From the NCBI GenBank assembly GCA_031269595.1, contig JAISYX010000045.1, positions 1 to 36,555 of the forward strand: a DNA stretch of 36,555 bases. The letters are read 5' to 3'. The notes beneath the pieces are model-generated. The model was not told the DNA's origin. It saw nothing but the letters and a program-made list of their open reading frames with translations, and searched no databases. Below are positions 22,578 through 32,899 of the stretch, one piece after another (positions within the stretch are counted from its first letter, which is position 1; each line of letters opens with the position of its first letter). The position numbers and the translations under genes are program-made. This DNA is from Oscillospiraceae bacterium (GTDB taxonomy: Bacteria; Bacillota; Clostridia; Oscillospirales; Acutalibacteraceae).

Positions 22578-23939
22578 TTAGTCAAGGAAGCCCTTGTAGT
22601 GCCTCATTAACATCTGTGATTCAAGCTGTCGGACTGTCTCAAGAGCAACGCCTACAAGAATCAGTATAGAGGTGCCGCCTATTCCCAGTGCTGTTTTTGT
22701 AATTGAGCCGAAGGCTATCGGCAGCAAGGCAATAACGCTTAGGAAGAGTGCGCCTATAAGTGTGATTCGGCGTATTATCTTAGAGATAAACTCCGTGGTG
22801 GGCCTACCGGGACGAATGCCCGGGATAACCCCGCTGTTTTTGCGCAGATTGTTGGCCATCTCTATGGGGTTATACTGAATAGTAACATAGAAATAAGCAA
22901 ACAATATAATAAGAACAAAGAACAGTGTGGGATATAACCATCCGTCATAACGGAAGGCGTTCCAGAAGCTATACCAGAAGCCCTTGCCGCCATTGGGATA
23001 AACAAACTGACGAACAGTTTGCGGGATGGTGATGATTGAGGAAGCAAAGATGATGGGCATAACGCCGCTCATATTAACCTTAATGGGTATATGAGTGCTC
23101 TGTCCGCCGTACATCTTGCGGCCTACCATGCGTTTGGCATACTGCACGGGTATTCTTCTCTCGGCATTATCCATGAATACAATGAATCCGATAATAGCCA
23201 GGAAGATAATGGGAATAGCAATGGCAAAGAAGATATACTTTGTGTTTGCTCCGCCCTGCAAGCCAGCCTCTACCATTGTATAAAGAGACTTAAAGCCGTC
23301 GGGGCCTCTTGAAACTATACCTGCAAACAACAGCATAGATATACCGTTGCCTATGCCTCTTTGGTTAATTTGCTCGCCCAGCCACATCATAAGTGCTGTG
23401 CCCGCTGTAAAGGTGAGCACTATAACAAATGCCGCAAACCACTCATTAAAGCCGCCGTTGTTCCAAATGGTTGCTACCTTTGAGCTGCCATCTGGCATAG
23501 AGACATGGTTGTACTTTAAATAGAAGAAGTAAGCTGTACCCTGAATCAAGCCAAGAATAACCGTGGTATATCTTGTAATTTGAGCCAGCTTTTTGCGGCC
23601 CTCCTCACCTTCCTTAGCCAGCTTCTCCAGCGGCGGAATTGCCACTGTTAACAGCTGAATAATGATAGAGGAGTTGATGTACGGGGTAACACCCATTGCA
23701 AACAGGGTTGCGTTTTCAAATGCGCCGCCTGTTAAGGTGTTAAAGTAGTTGAGGATATTTCCGCCGCCGTTTGCAAGGGCGTCGCTTGCCGCCTTAACGG
23801 AGGCACGCAAAACCGCTGCGTCCAAAAATGGAACAGGAACGGCAGAGCCTAAACGGAAAATGAAAATGATGAAAAGGGTGTAAAATACCTTTTTTCTAAC
23901 GTCAGGGATTTTCCATGCGTTCCTTATTGTTTGAAACAA
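22578..23939 (-). CDS. secY: Protein translocase subunit SecY
   Basis: 453 aa with ten membrane helices. SecY forms the channel of the SecYEG translocon. Diagnostic blocks: LGSAVPVPFLDAAVL in the first helix and plug region, GVTPYINSSIIIQLL in helix 2, and the ribosome/SecA-binding loops ERRIPVQYAKRMVG and MANNLRKNSGVIPGIRPG. The start codon is TTG (23937-23939), preceded by GAGGTGAT at 5 bases and one base after the stop codon of rplO, so the genes are tightly coupled. Confidence 0.97.
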   Translation of the reverse strand: MFQTIRNAWKIPDVRKKVFYTLFIIFIFRLGSAVPVPFLDAAVLRASVKAASDALANGGGNILNYFNTLTGGAFENATLFAMGVTPYINSSIIIQLLTVAIPPLEKLAKEGEEGRKKLAQITRYTTVILGLIQGTAYFFYLKYNHVSMPDGSSKVATIWNNGGFNEWFAAFVIVLTFTAGTALMMWLGEQINQRGIGNGISMLLFAGIVSRGPDGFKSLYTMVEAGLQGGANTKYIFFAIAIPIIFLAIIGFIVFMDNAERRIPVQYAKRMVGRKMYGGQSTHIPIKVNMSGVMPIIFASSIITIPQTVRQFVYPNGGKGFWYSFWNAFRYDGWLYPTLFFVLIILFAYFYVTIQYNPIEMANNLRKNSGVIPGIRPGRPTTEFISKIIRRITLIGALFLSVIALLPIAFGSITKTALGIGGTSILILVGVALETVRQLESQMLMRHYKGFLD

Positions 23940-23940
23940 G

Positions 23941-24384
23941 TTATATCACCTCAGCCTTTCCACCGGCGGCTTCTATCTTCTGCTTTGCAGAGGCAGAAAA
24001 CGCCTTAGCCTTAACTGTCAGCTTTTTAGTGATTTCACCATAGCCCAGAACCTTAATGCCATCATAAGCCTTTTTAACCAGGCCGGAGCTTACAAGTGCC
24101 TCTGTGTCTACAACAGCACCCGCTTCAAAGGCCTCCTCCAGTGCGCCAAGGTTTACCTGAGCATAGGTTTTAGCAAAGATATTGTTAAAGCCTCTTTTAG
24201 GGATTCTGCGCTGTAAGGGCATCTGACCGCCCTCAAAGCCAACCCGCATTCCGCGGCCTGCACGGGCCTTTTGACCCTTATGACCCTTGCCAGCGGTTTT
24301 GCCCTGACCGGAGCCTGCGCCTCGGCCTATGCGCTTAATCTCTTTAACCGAGCCGGGAGCGGGTGATAATTCATGCAGCTTCAT
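23941..24384 (-). CDS. rplO: 50S ribosomal protein L15
   Basis: 147 aa. It begins [20 protein letters not shown] and has the glycine-rich N-terminal extension [20 protein letters not shown] that threads into 23S rRNA, then [16 protein letters not shown]15 joins late in 50S assembly. It is one base from the secY start codon. Confidence 0.97.
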   Translation of the reverse strand: MKLHELSPAPGSVKEIKRIGRGAGSGQGKTAGKGHKGQKARAGRGMRVGFEGGQMPLQRRIPKRGFNNIFAKTYAQVNLGALEEAFEAGAVVDTEALVSSGLVKKAYDGIKVLGYGEITKKLTVKAKAFSASAKQKIEAAGGKAEVI

Positions 24385-24405
24385 AATGTGTTCGCACCTC
24401 CTTGC

Positions 24406-24579
24406 TTACGCGTTGCTTACCTCGATGAGGTGGATTATCTTTTTAATTTTGCCCTGCGTTTGCGCATTGTCAGGCTGTTTTGTTGTAAAATCGCCTATCT
24501 TGCGCAAGCCCAGTGATTCGGCGGTTGCAATCTGGTCTTTCTTAGAGCCGATTAAGCTCTTAACAAGCGTTATTTTCAT
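24406..24579 (-). CDS. rpmD: 50S ribosomal protein L30
   Basis: 57 aa, the short bacterial form. Translation of 24579 to 24406 gives MKITLVKSLIGSKKDQIATA, then ESLGLRKIGDFTTKQ and ends IIHLIEVSNA, which matches L30 throughout. It sits between rpsE and rplO with 15 and 21 bp gaps, as in other spc operons. Confidence 0.96.
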   Translation of the reverse strand: MKITLVKSLIGSKKDQIATAESLGLRKIGDFTTKQPDNAQTQGKIKKIIHLIEVSNA

Positions 24580-24594
24580 ATCTGCACCCTCCGT

Positions 24595-25095
24595 TTAACC
24601 TAAAATCTCTTTAGCGGTTTTGCCTCTTCTTGTGGCAACCTGCTCAAGGCTGCTCAGGCTTTGCAAGCCCTGAATTGTTGCTCGCACAACATTACATGGG
24701 TTATTGGAGCGCAGAGCCTTGGTTCTAATATCCTTAACTCCCACAGCCTCCAAAACGGCACGAACTGGGCCGCCTGCTATAACGCCTGTACCTGGTCCGG
24801 CGGGCTTAAGTAAAACCTCACCTGCGCCGAACTTGCCCACAACCTCGTGGGGGATAGTTGAATTATATAGAGAAACCTCTATAAGATTCTTCTTGGCATC
24901 CTCAATGCCCTTGCGGATAGCGTCGGGAACTTCGCCCGCTTTGCCAATGCCAAAGCCTACGATTCCTTCACCGTTGCCAACGACCACAAGTGCTGCAAAT
25001 TTGAAGATACGTCCGCCCTTGACTGTTTTGGAAACACGGTTGATAGTAACAACCTTTTCCTGCAAATCATAAATTGATGCGTCAATTCTAGCCAT
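24595..25095 (-). CDS. rpsE: 30S ribosomal protein S5
   Basis: 166 aa. The N-terminal double-stranded RNA-binding domain ([20 protein letters not shown] and [20 protein letters not shown]) and the C-terminal domain ([20 protein letters not shown]) are complete. S5 lies at the mRNA entry channel and takes part in decoding accuracy and mRNA unwinding. Confidence 0.97.
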   Translation of the reverse strand: MARIDASIYDLQEKVVTINRVSKTVKGGRIFKFAALVVVGNGEGIVGFGIGKAGEVPDAIRKGIEDAKKNLIEVSLYNSTIPHEVVGKFGAGEVLLKPAGPGTGVIAGGPVRAVLEAVGVKDIRTKALRSNNPCNVVRATIQGLQSLSSLEQVATRRGKTAKEILG

Positions 25096-25112
25096 GCGTC
25101 TCTCCTCCTATC

Positions 25113-25472
25113 TTAGAACTTGAGGCCGCCCTCGCGGGCACCTTCAGCCAATTCCTTAACACGGCCGTGATAAATATATCCGCCCCTGTCAAAAACGACT
25201 GTTTCTATACCTTTTGCTGCGGCTCGCTTTGCTACAAGCTCGCCCACCTTCTTTGCGGCATCTTTGTTGCCGCCGTAACCGTCAAAATCCTTTTCTATGC
25301 TGGAAGCCGCCGCAAGAGTTACACCCTTTACGTCGTCTATAATCTGTGCATAGATATTGGCATTGGAGCGGAACACATCAAGGCGGGGACGCTCTGCGGT
25401 GCCCTTAATCTTGCCGCGTACACGGCGGTGGCGGTTAAGTCTGGCTTTGTTGTTATCAGCCTTATTCACCAT
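25113..25472 (-). CDS. rplR: 50S ribosomal protein L18
   Basis: 119 aa. It begins with a basic segment ([20 protein letters not shown]) and has the conserved block [19 protein letters not shown]; the end is [18 protein letters not shown]18 binds 5S rRNA together with L5 and attaches it to the central protuberance. Confidence 0.97.
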   Translation of the reverse strand: MVNKADNNKARLNRHRRVRGKIKGTAERPRLDVFRSNANIYAQIIDDVKGVTLAAASSIEKDFDGYGGNKDAAKKVGELVAKRAAAKGIETVVFDRGGYIYHGRVKELAEGAREGGLKF

Positions 25473-25491
25473 AGCTTTCTCACTCCTTTAA

Positions 25492-26037
25492 TTACTTCTT
25501 AGACTTACCGGCCTTGCCCTCCTTGCGGCGGACATACTCTCCGGTGTATCTTATGCCCTTGCCCTTATAAGGCTCGGGAGGTCTCTTTTCGCGAACCTCT
25601 GCTGCGAACTGACCAACCTTTTGCTTATCGGGGCCGGAAATAACGATTTTGTTGGGGCTGGGAACCTCAATAGAGATGCTCTCAGTCTCACTCATGATAA
25701 CCTGATGGGAATACCCAAGGTTCATGACTAAATCCTTACCCTGCTTTTGAACTCTGTAACCAACGCCCAAAACATCCAGCTCCTTTTTAAAGCCGTCTGT
25801 TACGCCTGTTACCATGTTGGCAACCAAGGAGCGTGTAAGCCCGTGAAGAGCTCTGTTCTCCTTTTCGTCGTTTGGTCTGGTTACTGTTAACACACCTGCT
25901 TCAATATTGATTGCAATATTGGGGTGTATTTTTTGTGTAAGAGCGCCCTTCGGACCCTTCACTGTTAAGACTCCGTCCTCGAGCTTAACCTCTACCCCTG
26001 CGGGCAGAACAACTGGCTTTTTGCCAATTCTTGACAT
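25492..26037 (-). CDS. rplF: 50S ribosomal protein L6
   Basis: 181 aa with two copies of the L6 fold. Diagnostic pieces are [40 protein letters not shown] and the C-terminal [21 protein letters not shown]6 lies near the sarcin-ricin loop where the translation factors bind. Confidence 0.97.
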   Translation of the reverse strand: MSRIGKKPVVLPAGVEVKLEDGVLTVKGPKGALTQKIHPNIAINIEAGVLTVTRPNDEKENRALHGLTRSLVANMVTGVTDGFKKELDVLGVGYRVQKQGKDLVMNLGYSHQVIMSETESISIEVPSPNKIVISGPDKQKVGQFAAEVREKRPPEPYKGKGIRYTGEYVRRKEGKAGKSKK

Positions 26038-26052
26038 CCTGATGGCACCTCC

Positions 26053-26451
26053 TTACCAAATATAGGCGAGGATTTCTCCGCCCACACCCTCAAGTCTGGC
26101 CTTTTTATCGGTCATAACACCCTTGGAAGTGGAAAGGATTGCAATGCCCAGGCCCTTAAGAACCTTTGGCATATCCTCAACATTTGTGTAAATACGCAAG
26201 CCTGGTTTAGAAATTCTCTTTAAGCCCTTGAGCACAGGAGCTTTGCCTGCACCGTACTTTAAGGTAATTCTGATTATACCCTGCTTACTGTCTTCTATGA
26301 TTGTATAGCCTTTAACGTAGCCTTCGTCGACAAGAATCCGGGCAATTGCCTTTTTGATGTTCGAAGCGGGCACGTCAACAGTATCATGCTTTGCGGAATT
26401 CGCATTTCGAATTCTGGTGAGCAAATCTGCTATAGAATCTGTTATTTGCAT
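26053..26451 (-). CDS. rpsH: 30S ribosomal protein S8
   Basis: 132 aa. It begins [20 protein letters not shown] and ends with the RNA-binding block [20 protein letters not shown] followed by ILAYIW. S8 binds helix 21 of 16S rRNA; in E. coli it also represses the spc operon by binding its mRNA. No equivalent site was looked for successfully here. Confidence 0.97.
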   Translation of the reverse strand: MQITDSIADLLTRIRNANSAKHDTVDVPASNIKKAIARILVDEGYVKGYTIIEDSKQGIIRITLKYGAGKAPVLKGLKRISKPGLRIYTNVEDMPKVLKGLGIAILSTSKGVMTDKKARLEGVGGEILAYIW

Positions 26452-26473
26452 AGCCGTTACCTCCTTTTAGCAA

Positions 26474-26659
26474 TTACCAGCTGGCCTTTTTTACCCCGGG
26501 AATCTCGCCTCTATAGGCAAGCTCTCGGAAGCATATGCGGCAGATGCCAAACTTGCGAAGATAGGCATGCGGCCTGCCGCAGATTTTGCACCTGTTATAG
26601 GCACGAGTACTGTATTTAGGGGTTCTCTGCTGCTTGATTTTCATTGCTGTTTTGGCCAC
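26474..26659 (-). CDS. rpsN: 30S ribosomal protein S14, type Z (zinc form)
   Basis: 61 aa, the short zinc-binding form common in Firmicutes. It begins [20 protein letters not shown]; two CxxC pairs (CKIC and CRIC) hold zinc, and it ends [12 protein letters not shown]14 is in the head of the 30S subunit. It sits between rplE and rpsH as usual. Confidence 0.97.
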   Translation of the reverse strand: MAKTAMKIKQQRTPKYSTRAYNRCKICGRPHAYLRKFGICRICFRELAYRGEIPGVKKASW

Positions 26660-26671
26660 AATTATCCCTCC

Positions 26672-27211
26672 TTATTTCGCAAAGGGAGCACCCATCAAAG
26701 TGAGCAGCTCTCTGGCTTCTTCGTCTGTCTGTGCGGTAGTGACAAAGCAGATGTCCATACCTCTGATTTTGTCGATTTTATCATAATCGATTTCGGGGAA
26801 GATGAGCTGTTCCTTTAAGCCCATGTTGTAATTGCCTCTGCCGTCAAAGGAATTGGGGTTAATGCCCCTGAAATCCCTAACACGGGGGAGTGCAATATTA
26901 AACAGTCTATCAAGGAACTCGTACATTCTGCTGCCCCTAAGTGTAACCTTGACGCCTATGTTCATGCCCTCTCTAAGCTTAAAGTTTGCAACGCTCTTGC
27001 GAGCCTTACAAATTGTGGGCTTTTGGCCTGTTACAGCCGAAATGTCATGTACTATTGCGTCTATTATCTTGGAATTATCACGTGCCTCGCCTGCGCCAAC
27101 GTTAACTACAATCTTCTCTAATCTGGGAATTTGCATAACGCTTTTGTATTCAAACTTTTTGAACAGGGCCGGAGCCACGTCTTGGGCATAAACTTCTTTT
27201 AATCTTGCCAT
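26672..27211 (-). CDS. rplE: 50S ribosomal protein L5
   Basis: 179 aa. It starts [20 protein letters not shown]; conserved parts are [40 protein letters not shown] and [21 protein letters not shown]5 binds 5S rRNA and contacts P-site tRNA and S13 across the subunit bridge. Confidence 0.97.
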   Translation of the reverse strand: MARLKEVYAQDVAPALFKKFEYKSVMQIPRLEKIVVNVGAGEARDNSKIIDAIVHDISAVTGQKPTICKARKSVANFKLREGMNIGVKVTLRGSRMYEFLDRLFNIALPRVRDFRGINPNSFDGRGNYNMGLKEQLIFPEIDYDKIDKIRGMDICFVTTAQTDEEARELLTLMGAPFAK

Positions 27212-27229
27212 GTTTTATGTCTCCTCCTA

Positions 27230-27547
27230 TTAAAGTGACTCTTTGCACTTGGCGCAAAGACGGATTTTTGTGCCGTCCTCCAACACCTTGTGTGCAACAC
27301 GAGTTTGCTTTTTGCAGGCAGGACATATTACCTGCACCTTGCAGGCGTAAATTGCACTTTCGGCCTTAACAATACCGCCTTGGTCGCCGGCCTTGCGGGG
27401 CTTAATGTGCTTTGTGACCATATTGCGTCCTTCTACTATAATCTTGCCTTCTTTAGGGCTTGCGGCAAGAACCTTGCCCTCTTTGCCCTTGTTTTTGCCG
27501 CTTATAATAAGGACTCTGTCACCTGTTTTAACATGTAGCTTGCTCAT
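27230..27547 (-). CDS. rplX: 50S ribosomal protein L24
   Basis: 105 aa. An N-terminal KOW domain (HVKTGDRVLIISGKNKGKEG) is followed by the KHIKPRK segment. The C-terminal third carries CPACKKQTRVAHK and CAKC, a probable zinc ribbon seen in many Firmicutes L24 proteins. L24 is an early assembly initiator bound near the tunnel exit. Confidence 0.96.
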   Translation of the reverse strand: MSKLHVKTGDRVLIISGKNKGKEGKVLAASPKEGKIIVEGRNMVTKHIKPRKAGDQGGIVKAESAIYACKVQVICPACKKQTRVAHKVLEDGTKIRLCAKCKESL

Positions 27548-27559
27548 ACCTGCACCTCC

Positions 27560-27928
27560 TTAGAGTACTTCCGGAGCAAGACTGAGTATTTTTAAATACT
27601 CCTTGTCACGGAGCTCTCTTGCTACCGGCCCGAAAATACGGGTTCCTCTGGGGTTCTTATCTTCCTTTATGATAACCGCTGCGTTATCGTCAAAACGAAT
27701 GTAGGTGCCGTCCTTGCGGTGCACGCCGCTTGCGCTTCTAACTATAACTGCTTTTACCACATCGCCTTTTTTTACCACGCCGCCTGGTGCTGCCTTTTTA
27801 ACAGAGCAGACTATGACGTCGCCGATGTTTCCATACCTTCTTCTGGAGCCGCCGAGAACCCTTATGCACATTACTTCCTTTGCACCGGTGTTATCTGCCA
27901 CTCTAAGTAAGGTTTGCTGCTGTATCAC
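27560..27928 (-). CDS. rplN: 50S ribosomal protein L14
   Basis: 122 aa, the normal length. It reads [20 protein letters not shown], and further on [20 protein letters not shown] and [20 protein letters not shown]. The start codon is GTG (27926-27928) with AGGAGGT 8 bases upstream. L14 lies at the subunit interface and binds the silencing factor RsfS. The 90-bp gap before it (27929-28018) is unusually long for this operon and holds a heptamer repeat. Confidence 0.97.
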   Translation of the reverse strand: MIQQQTLLRVADNTGAKEVMCIRVLGGSRRRYGNIGDVIVCSVKKAAPGGVVKKGDVVKAVIVRSASGVHRKDGTYIRFDDNAAVIIKEDKNPRGTRIFGPVARELRDKEYLKILSLAPEVL

Positions 27929-27944
27929 AGTGCGTTACCTCCTA

Positions 27945-27979
27945 CTAGAGGCCAGAGGCAAGAGGGAAAAGGTAAGATA
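27945..27979. repeat. Heptamer tandem repeat inside the ribosomal operon
   Basis: CTAGAGG, CCAGAGG, CAAGAGG, GAAAAGG and TAAGATA in 7-base register, between rpsQ and rplN. The complement is the same TCTAGCC/CCTCTAG type as the tract at 5836-5870. Confidence 0.6.
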
Positions 27980-28018
27980 CCCTTAACCTTCAGCTTAGCC
28001 TGTAATTTTGAGAATAGA

Positions 28019-28276
28019 TTATTTGGCTTTCTCAATAATCTCCACCAGACGCCATCTCTTATCCTTAGAAATGGGTCGGGTTTCCATGATGCGTACACGG
28101 TCGCCTATGCCGCATTCATTCTTTTCATCATGCGCTTTATATTTAACCGTGCGCTTGATAATTTTATTGTAGAACGGATGCTTAACCGAACCTTGAACAG
28201 AAACAACTATTGTTTTTTCCATTTTATCGCTTACAACATTGCCTACAATTGTTTTTCTCATTGCTCTTTCGCTCAC
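28019..28276 (-). CDS. rpsQ: 30S ribosomal protein S17
   Basis: 85 aa. It reads [20 protein letters not shown], has [19 protein letters not shown] and [20 protein letters not shown], the OB-fold signature of S17. The start is GTG at 28276, with GGAGG upstream. S17 is a primary 16S-binding protein of the 5' domain. Confidence 0.96.
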   Translation of the reverse strand: MSERAMRKTIVGNVVSDKMEKTIVVSVQGSVKHPFYNKIIKRTVKYKAHDEKNECGIGDRVRIMETRPISKDKRWRLVEIIEKAK

Positions 28277-28295
28277 AGCTTAAATCCTCCTTCCG

Positions 28296-28502
28296 TTACG
28301 CCTCTGCGTTGCCTTTAAGTTCATTTTCTCGGATGATTGTTTTAACCTTTGCAATATCCTTTTTGACAACATTCAGGCGCATCGGATTTTCGAGTTGGTT
28401 AATTGCATGCTGGAAGCGCAGATTGAAAAGATCAGCCTTTAGCTCCTTGAGCTTCTCTTCAAGCTCCTGCTGGGTTAAATCTCTTATTTCTGATATTTTC
28501 AT
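28296..28502 (-). CDS. rpmC: 50S ribosomal protein L29
   Basis: 68 aa, two helices: [20 protein letters not shown] and a second helix with [18 protein letters not shown], the family signature. L29 lies at the tunnel exit next to L23. Its ATG overlaps the rplP stop codon by four bases (ATGA). Confidence 0.97.
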   Translation of the reverse strand: MKISEIRDLTQQELEEKLKELKADLFNLRFQHAINQLENPMRLNVVKKDIAKVKTIIRENELKGNAEA

Positions 28503-28927
28503 GCCTGCTCACCACCCGTTTCTTCCTTGCGGATAAACTTGCATCTTATTGGCAGCTTGTTTGCGGCCAGACGCATTGCCTCTCTCGCAGTTTCTTCCGG
28601 TACGCCGGCAATTTCAAACATAACTCTGCCGGGCTTAACTACTGCTACCCAATATTCCGGTGAACCTTTACCAGAACCCATTCGGGTTTCGGCGGGCTTT
28701 TCCGTAATGGGCTTATCGGGGAAAATCTTAATCCAAACCTGACCGCCTCTCTTGATATAACGGGTCATGGCTATACGGGCTGCCTCAATTTGGTTGGAGG
28801 TTATCCATGCAGGCTCTGTGGCCTGTAGGCCGAACTCTCCATGAGAAACAAAGTTGCCTCTGTATGCCTTGCCGGTTAATCGGCCTCTGTGTACACGGCG
28901 GTATTTAACACGCTTAGGAAGCAGCAT
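28499..28927 (-). CDS. rplP: 50S ribosomal protein L16
   Basis: 142 aa from the ATG at 28925-28927 ([20 protein letters not shown]), the family start; an upstream in-frame Met would add 25 residues inside rpsC. Conserved blocks are [38 protein letters not shown] and [20 protein letters not shown]16 helps position A-site tRNA. It overlaps the rpsC stop codon by one base (TAATG). Confidence 0.97.
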   Translation of the reverse strand: MLLPKRVKYRRVHRGRLTGKAYRGNFVSHGEFGLQATEPAWITSNQIEAARIAMTRYIKRGGQVWIKIFPDKPITEKPAETRMGSGKGSPEYWVAVVKPGRVMFEIAGVPEETAREAMRLAANKLPIRCKFIRKEETGGEQA

Positions 28928-29601
28928 TATTTCCTTCCTCCTTCCCTGCGCAGCTGTTGCTTTTTGTTGGCGTCCGCAAGAACCTCGCCCTTGTAGAGCC
29001 AAACCTTAACGCCTATTTTGCCGTAGGTTGTATCAGCCTCGGCAAAGCCGTAATCAATATCTGCGCGTAAAGTCTGCAAGGGGGTTGTGCCCTCCTTATA
29101 CATCTCGCTGCGTGCTATTTCAGCACCGCCTAAGCGGCCCGAAACCTGGGTTTTAATACCCTTTGCACCCAGCTTCATCGCTCTGCCTATAGCCATTTTC
29201 ATGGCACGGCGGAAGGATGTTCTTTTCTCTAACTGGGCTGCGATATTCTCGGCCACCAGCTGAGCGTTCAAATCCGGCTGCCTAACCTCAACAATGTTGA
29301 TAGTAACCGGCTTGTTTAAAAGCTTTTCGCACTGCAAGCGCAGCTTTTCAATCTCCGCACCGCCCTTGCCTATAACCATTCCGGGCTTTGCGCAGTGGAT
29401 GTGAATGCGAACCTTAGAGGCATCGCGCTCAATCTCAATTTTGGGTATTCCGGCGGAATACAGCTGCTTTTTAAGAATTTTGCGCAGCTTGTAATCTTCC
29501 ACAACTAAATCACCAAACACATCGTCCTTGGCAAACCAGCGTGAATCCCAGTCCTTGATAACGCCCACTCTTAGGCCGTGGGGATGAACTTTCTGGCCCA
29601 T
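28927..29601 (-). CDS. rpsC: 30S ribosomal protein S3
   Basis: 224 aa. It begins [20 protein letters not shown]. The KH domain has the GKGG loop ([14 protein letters not shown], residues about 75-88), and the C-terminal domain has [18 protein letters not shown] and [21 protein letters not shown]3 lines the mRNA entry channel with S4 and S5. Confidence 0.97.
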   Translation of the reverse strand: MGQKVHPHGLRVGVIKDWDSRWFAKDDVFGDLVVEDYKLRKILKKQLYSAGIPKIEIERDASKVRIHIHCAKPGMVIGKGGAEIEKLRLQCEKLLNKPVTINIVEVRQPDLNAQLVAENIAAQLEKRTSFRRAMKMAIGRAMKLGAKGIKTQVSGRLGGAEIARSEMYKEGTTPLQTLRADIDYGFAEADTTYGKIGVKVWLYKGEVLADANKKQQLRREGGRK

Positions 29602-29618
29602 AGTATACCTCCTCCTGA

Positions 29619-29963
29619 TTAATCTTCTAATTCCTTGAGAACAAGGGTTACATGTGATGTCTTTTTATCAATGCGGAAGCCCCTGCCCTGTGCTCTTGGA
29701 CGCATACGCTTGAGTATGGGACCTGAGGTTGCATAACACTTAGATACATACAAAAGTGATTCGTCCATGGATTTTGCGGGGTCATTAACAGCATTCGCCA
29801 CAGCTGACTTGAGAAGCTTTAAAAGATACTCGCTTGCAGCCTTTGGTGTATGCTTTAAAATCGCCTCAGCCTTTTCAACGGGCTGATTGCGTATTAAGTC
29901 CAGAACTATCTGAACCTTTCTGGGGGAAATTCGAGCGTACTTAAGCTCTGCTCTTGCTTCCAT
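29619..29963 (-). CDS. rplV: 50S ribosomal protein L22
   Basis: 114 aa. The N-terminus [20 protein letters not shown] and the long beta-hairpin segment [20 protein letters not shown] are diagnostic. The hairpin tip lines the exit tunnel near the macrolide site; changes there give macrolide resistance in other species. No insertion or deletion is obvious in it. Confidence 0.97.
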   Translation of the reverse strand: MEARAELKYARISPRKVQIVLDLIRNQPVEKAEAILKHTPKAASEYLLKLLKSAVANAVNDPAKSMDESLLYVSKCYATSGPILKRMRPRAQGRGFRIDKKTSHVTLVLKELED

Positions 29964-29987
29964 TGTGATACACTCCTTTCGCTGCTA

Positions 29988-30263
29988 TTACTTCTTGGAT
30001 GTCTTGCTGCCCGCATGACCTCTGAAGGTTCTTGTGGGTGCAAATTCGCCCAGCTTGTGGCCAACCATTTCTTCTGTTACATAAACGGGAACATGCTTGC
30101 GCCCGTCATGCACGGCAAAGGTGTGGCCTACAAAATCAGGAAATATTGTTGAAGACCTGCTCCATGTTTTAAGTGTAACCTTGTCGCCCTTGGCGTTGAG
30201 TTCCTGTACCCTTTTAAGCAGCACCGGCTGAACAAAAGGGCCTTTTTTAGTACTTCTTCCCAT
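29988..30263 (-). CDS. rpsS: 30S ribosomal protein S19
   Basis: 91 aa. It begins [20 protein letters not shown] and has [20 protein letters not shown] and [18 protein letters not shown], all typical. S19 forms a complex with S13 in the 30S head, near A-site tRNA. Confidence 0.97.
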   Translation of the reverse strand: MGRSTKKGPFVQPVLLKRVQELNAKGDKVTLKTWSRSSTIFPDFVGHTFAVHDGRKHVPVYVTEEMVGHKLGEFAPTRTFRGHAGSKTSKK

Positions 30264-30284
30264 AAAAAATCTCCTTTCAGCCGA

Positions 30285-31118
30285 TTATTTGCCTTTTCTG
30301 CGGCGCACAATCATCTTATCAGAAGCCTTGTGCTTTTTGCGGGTTTTGTATCCCAGCGCAGGCTTGCCCCAAGGCGTAACAGGTCCCGGGCGGCCAATGG
30401 GCGATTTGCCCTCGCCGCCGCCGTGGGGGTGGTCGCAGGGGTTCATAACTGAACCTCTGACTGTCGGCCTCCAGCCCATGTGACGCTTACGACCGGCCTT
30501 GCCGATTTTAACGTTTTCGTGGTCTATGTTACTAACCTGACCTATGGTTGCCATGCAGGCTATAGGCACGTTTCTAAGCTCGCCGCTGGGCAGCCTGAGC
30601 AGTGCATAAACACCCTCTTTAGCCATAAGCTGTGCCTGAATTCCGGCACTTCTTGCAAGCTGTGCACCCTTGCCCGGATACATCTCTATGTTGTGGATAA
30701 AGGTACCCACAGGTATATTCAGCAGAGGTAATGCGTTGCCCGGCTTAATATCAGCCGAAGCACCAGAAACAACTGTGTCGCCTACCTTTAAGCCGTGGGG
30801 AGCTGTAATGTAGCTCTTCTGGCCGTCCTCATACTGGATAAGGGCTATAAAGGCGGAGCGGTTTGGGTCGTATTCTATGGTTAAAACCTTTGCCGGAACA
30901 TCGGCCTTTTGACGCTTAAAATCAATTATGCGGTATTTACGTCGTGCACCGCCGCCTCTGTGGCGGACTGTAATGCGGCCGTAGCTGTTTCTGCCGGATT
31001 TCTTGTTTAAAGGCTCAAGCAGGCTTCTTTCCGGCTCTACCTTTGAAAGCTTGGAGTAATCCGTAACCGACATGTTTCGCCTAGCGTTGGTAGTCGGTTT
31101 GTAAACCTTAATTGACAA
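30285..31118 (-). CDS. rplB: 50S ribosomal protein L2
   Basis: 277 aa if started at the TTG at 31116-31118, which gives the family start [15 protein letters not shown] and lies 9 bases after AGGAGA. An upstream ATG at 31160 would add 14 residues, has no SD and does not match the family. The peptidyl-transferase-associated block [20 protein letters not shown] near the C-terminus is intact. L2 is required for subunit association and peptide bond formation. Confidence 0.95.
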   Translation of the reverse strand: MSIKVYKPTTNARRNMSVTDYSKLSKVEPERSLLEPLNKKSGRNSYGRITVRHRGGGARRKYRIIDFKRQKADVPAKVLTIEYDPNRSAFIALIQYEDGQKSYITAPHGLKVGDTVVSGASADIKPGNALPLLNIPVGTFIHNIEMYPGKGAQLARSAGIQAQLMAKEGVYALLRLPSGELRNVPIACMATIGQVSNIDHENVKIGKAGRKRHMGWRPTVRGSVMNPCDHPHGGGEGKSPIGRPGPVTPWGKPALGYKTRKKHKASDKMIVRRRKGK

Positions 31119-31223
31119 TATTTTCACTCTCCTCGTGATTGGCTTAGCGGGGCTTGTCATCCCCCATACATTGCCATGATTGCTGCCTTAGCACGCCCAA
31201 GGGCGGCAAAGTGCAGTTTAATT

Positions 31224-31514
31224 TTAGAGCATACCCTCAAAGATTTCAATTGTTTTAGAATCCTTGCTCAGGGTAACTACAGCCTTTTTCCATTTGGGAG
31301 TGTAGCCCTGTGTGCGGCCTTGACGGCGCAGCTGCCCTCTTACATGAATGGTGTTAACCTTTATAACCTTTGTGCCCGGGAAGACAGCTTCCACAGCCTT
31401 GGCTATTTCAAGCTTGTTAACGTTGGCTACCTCAAAGGTGTATTTGTTTAGTGCCGCACCTGCCAAGCTGCGCTCGGTAACTATTGGGCGGCGAATGATG
31501 TCATAAGCATTCAT
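31224..31514 (-). CDS. rplW: 50S ribosomal protein L23
   Basis: 96 aa. It begins [20 protein letters not shown] and has KYTFEVANVNKLEIAKAVEA and RRQGRTQGYTPKWKKAVVTL. L23 is the docking site for trigger factor and SRP at the tunnel exit. Its ATG overlaps the rplD stop by one base (TAATG). A 105-bp gap without a gene follows before rplB. Confidence 0.97.
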   Translation of the reverse strand: MNAYDIIRRPIVTERSLAGAALNKYTFEVANVNKLEIAKAVEAVFPGTKVIKVNTIHVRGQLRRQGRTQGYTPKWKKAVVTLSKDSKTIEIFEGML

Positions 31515-32137
31515 TATGCATACACCTCCTCAATTTTTGCAACGGCATCCTTTAAAACAATGAACTTTTCAGTGTTGAGGATGTCATAGACATTCAGGGT
31601 GTTTACTATAGCTGTTTTTACGCCCGGGATGTTCCTTGCGGATTTGTAGATATTCTCATCCTTTTCAGGTACAACTATAAGTGCCTTTTTTTGCACACCC
31701 AAAGCCGCAAGAACCTTTGCGACCTCCTTGGTCTTGATTGCATCAAGCTCAAGGCTTTCAAGCACTATCAAATTTTCTTCTAATACTTTAGCAGAAAAAG
31801 CGGATTTAAGTGCCAGTCTTTTAACCTTCTTATTAAGCACATAAGAATAAGAACGGGGCTTGGGGCCCAGAGCTATTCCGCCGTGTGTCCACTGAGGAGC
31901 ACGTGTAGAGCCCTGTCTTGCACGGCCTGTGCCCTTTTGGCGGTATGGCTTTTTACCGCCGCCCGAAACCTCAGAGCGGGTAAGGGTGGACTGTGTGCCC
32001 TGACGTTGATTTGCAAGGTAGTTTACCACTGCTTCGTGGAGTACTGCCTTATTTGGCTTTATTCCAAAAATGGAATCTGCCAGTGTTATTTCCCCAACCT
32101 TTTCTCCGGTTCGGTCTAAAACAGATACATTAGGCAT
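31514..32137 (-). CDS. rplD: 50S ribosomal protein L4
   Basis: 207 aa. The extended loop [20 protein letters not shown] (about 60-80), which reaches into the exit tunnel, is intact, followed by [20 protein letters not shown]. In E. coli, L4 represses the S10 operon by acting on its leader; whether that occurs here is unknown, but a structured leader is present at 33212-33477. Confidence 0.97.
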   Translation of the reverse strand: MPNVSVLDRTGEKVGEITLADSIFGIKPNKAVLHEAVVNYLANQRQGTQSTLTRSEVSGGGKKPYRQKGTGRARQGSTRAPQWTHGGIALGPKPRSYSYVLNKKVKRLALKSAFSAKVLEENLIVLESLELDAIKTKEVAKVLAALGVQKKALIVVPEKDENIYKSARNIPGVKTAIVNTLNVYDILNTEKFIVLKDAVAKIEEVYA

Positions 32138-32153
32138 TTAATTTCCTCCTCCC

Positions 32154-32789
32154 TTACGCTTTGACGCTATCGGATATTACCACAATACCGCCCTTTGGCC
32201 CGGGAATTGAGCCCTTTATAGCGATAAGGTTGTTCTCTGCGTCTACCTTAACTACCGTTAGATTTTGAACGGTTACACGCTCGTGACCCAAGTGTCCGGA
32301 CATCTTTTTGCCCTTAAAAACTCTTGATGGGTCTGAGCAGGCACCGATAGAACCGCCGTGTCTGTGCACGGGTCCTGTGCCGTGTGATTCCTTAAGGCGG
32401 GCGAAGTTCCAGCGTTTAATAACGCCTGCCCAGCCCTTGCCCTTGCTGGTTGCTGCGACATCTACCTTTTCGCCTGCGGCGAAGGTATCTGCCTTTAGAA
32501 TGTCACCTACATTAAGAGCTGAAATGTCTGCCAAGCGGAACTCGCGAAGAGTCTTTTTGGGGGCAACATCTCCTGCCTTTGCAAAGTGACCTGCAACCGG
32601 CTTGGTAACCTTGTTTGCCTTCAAATCGCCAAAGCCGATTTGAACAGCCTCATAACCGTCGTTCTCTACGGATTTCTTCTGCACGACCACGCATGGCCCT
32701 GCCTCGACAACTGTAACGGGGAGAGCGTTGCCCTTCTCGTCAAAAACCTGCGTCATGCCGATTTTTTTGCCGATGATTCCTTTTTGCAT
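32154..32789 (-). CDS. rplC: 50S ribosomal protein L3
   Basis: 211 aa. It begins [20 protein letters not shown]; the long loop [20 protein letters not shown] and the following [20 protein letters not shown] approach the peptidyl transferase centre. L3 starts 50S assembly. The 110-bp gap to rpsJ (32790-32899) has no gene but could fold (TTGGTC against GGCCAA on the transcript). Confidence 0.97.
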   Translation of the reverse strand: MQKGIIGKKIGMTQVFDEKGNALPVTVVEAGPCVVVQKKSVENDGYEAVQIGFGDLKANKVTKPVAGHFAKAGDVAPKKTLREFRLADISALNVGDILKADTFAAGEKVDVAATSKGKGWAGVIKRWNFARLKESHGTGPVHRHGGSIGACSDPSRVFKGKKMSGHLGHERVTVQNLTVVKVDAENNLIAIKGSIPGPKGGIVVISDSVKA

Positions 32790-32899
32790 TTTGCTTCCTC
32801 CTTATTAGGTTATTGGTTGGCCGCTGTGTGACTGTGCACCCTTGACCAACATGACCCTTTGAGCCGAACATTATTAATGCCGTCACTCAACCCCTTGCA

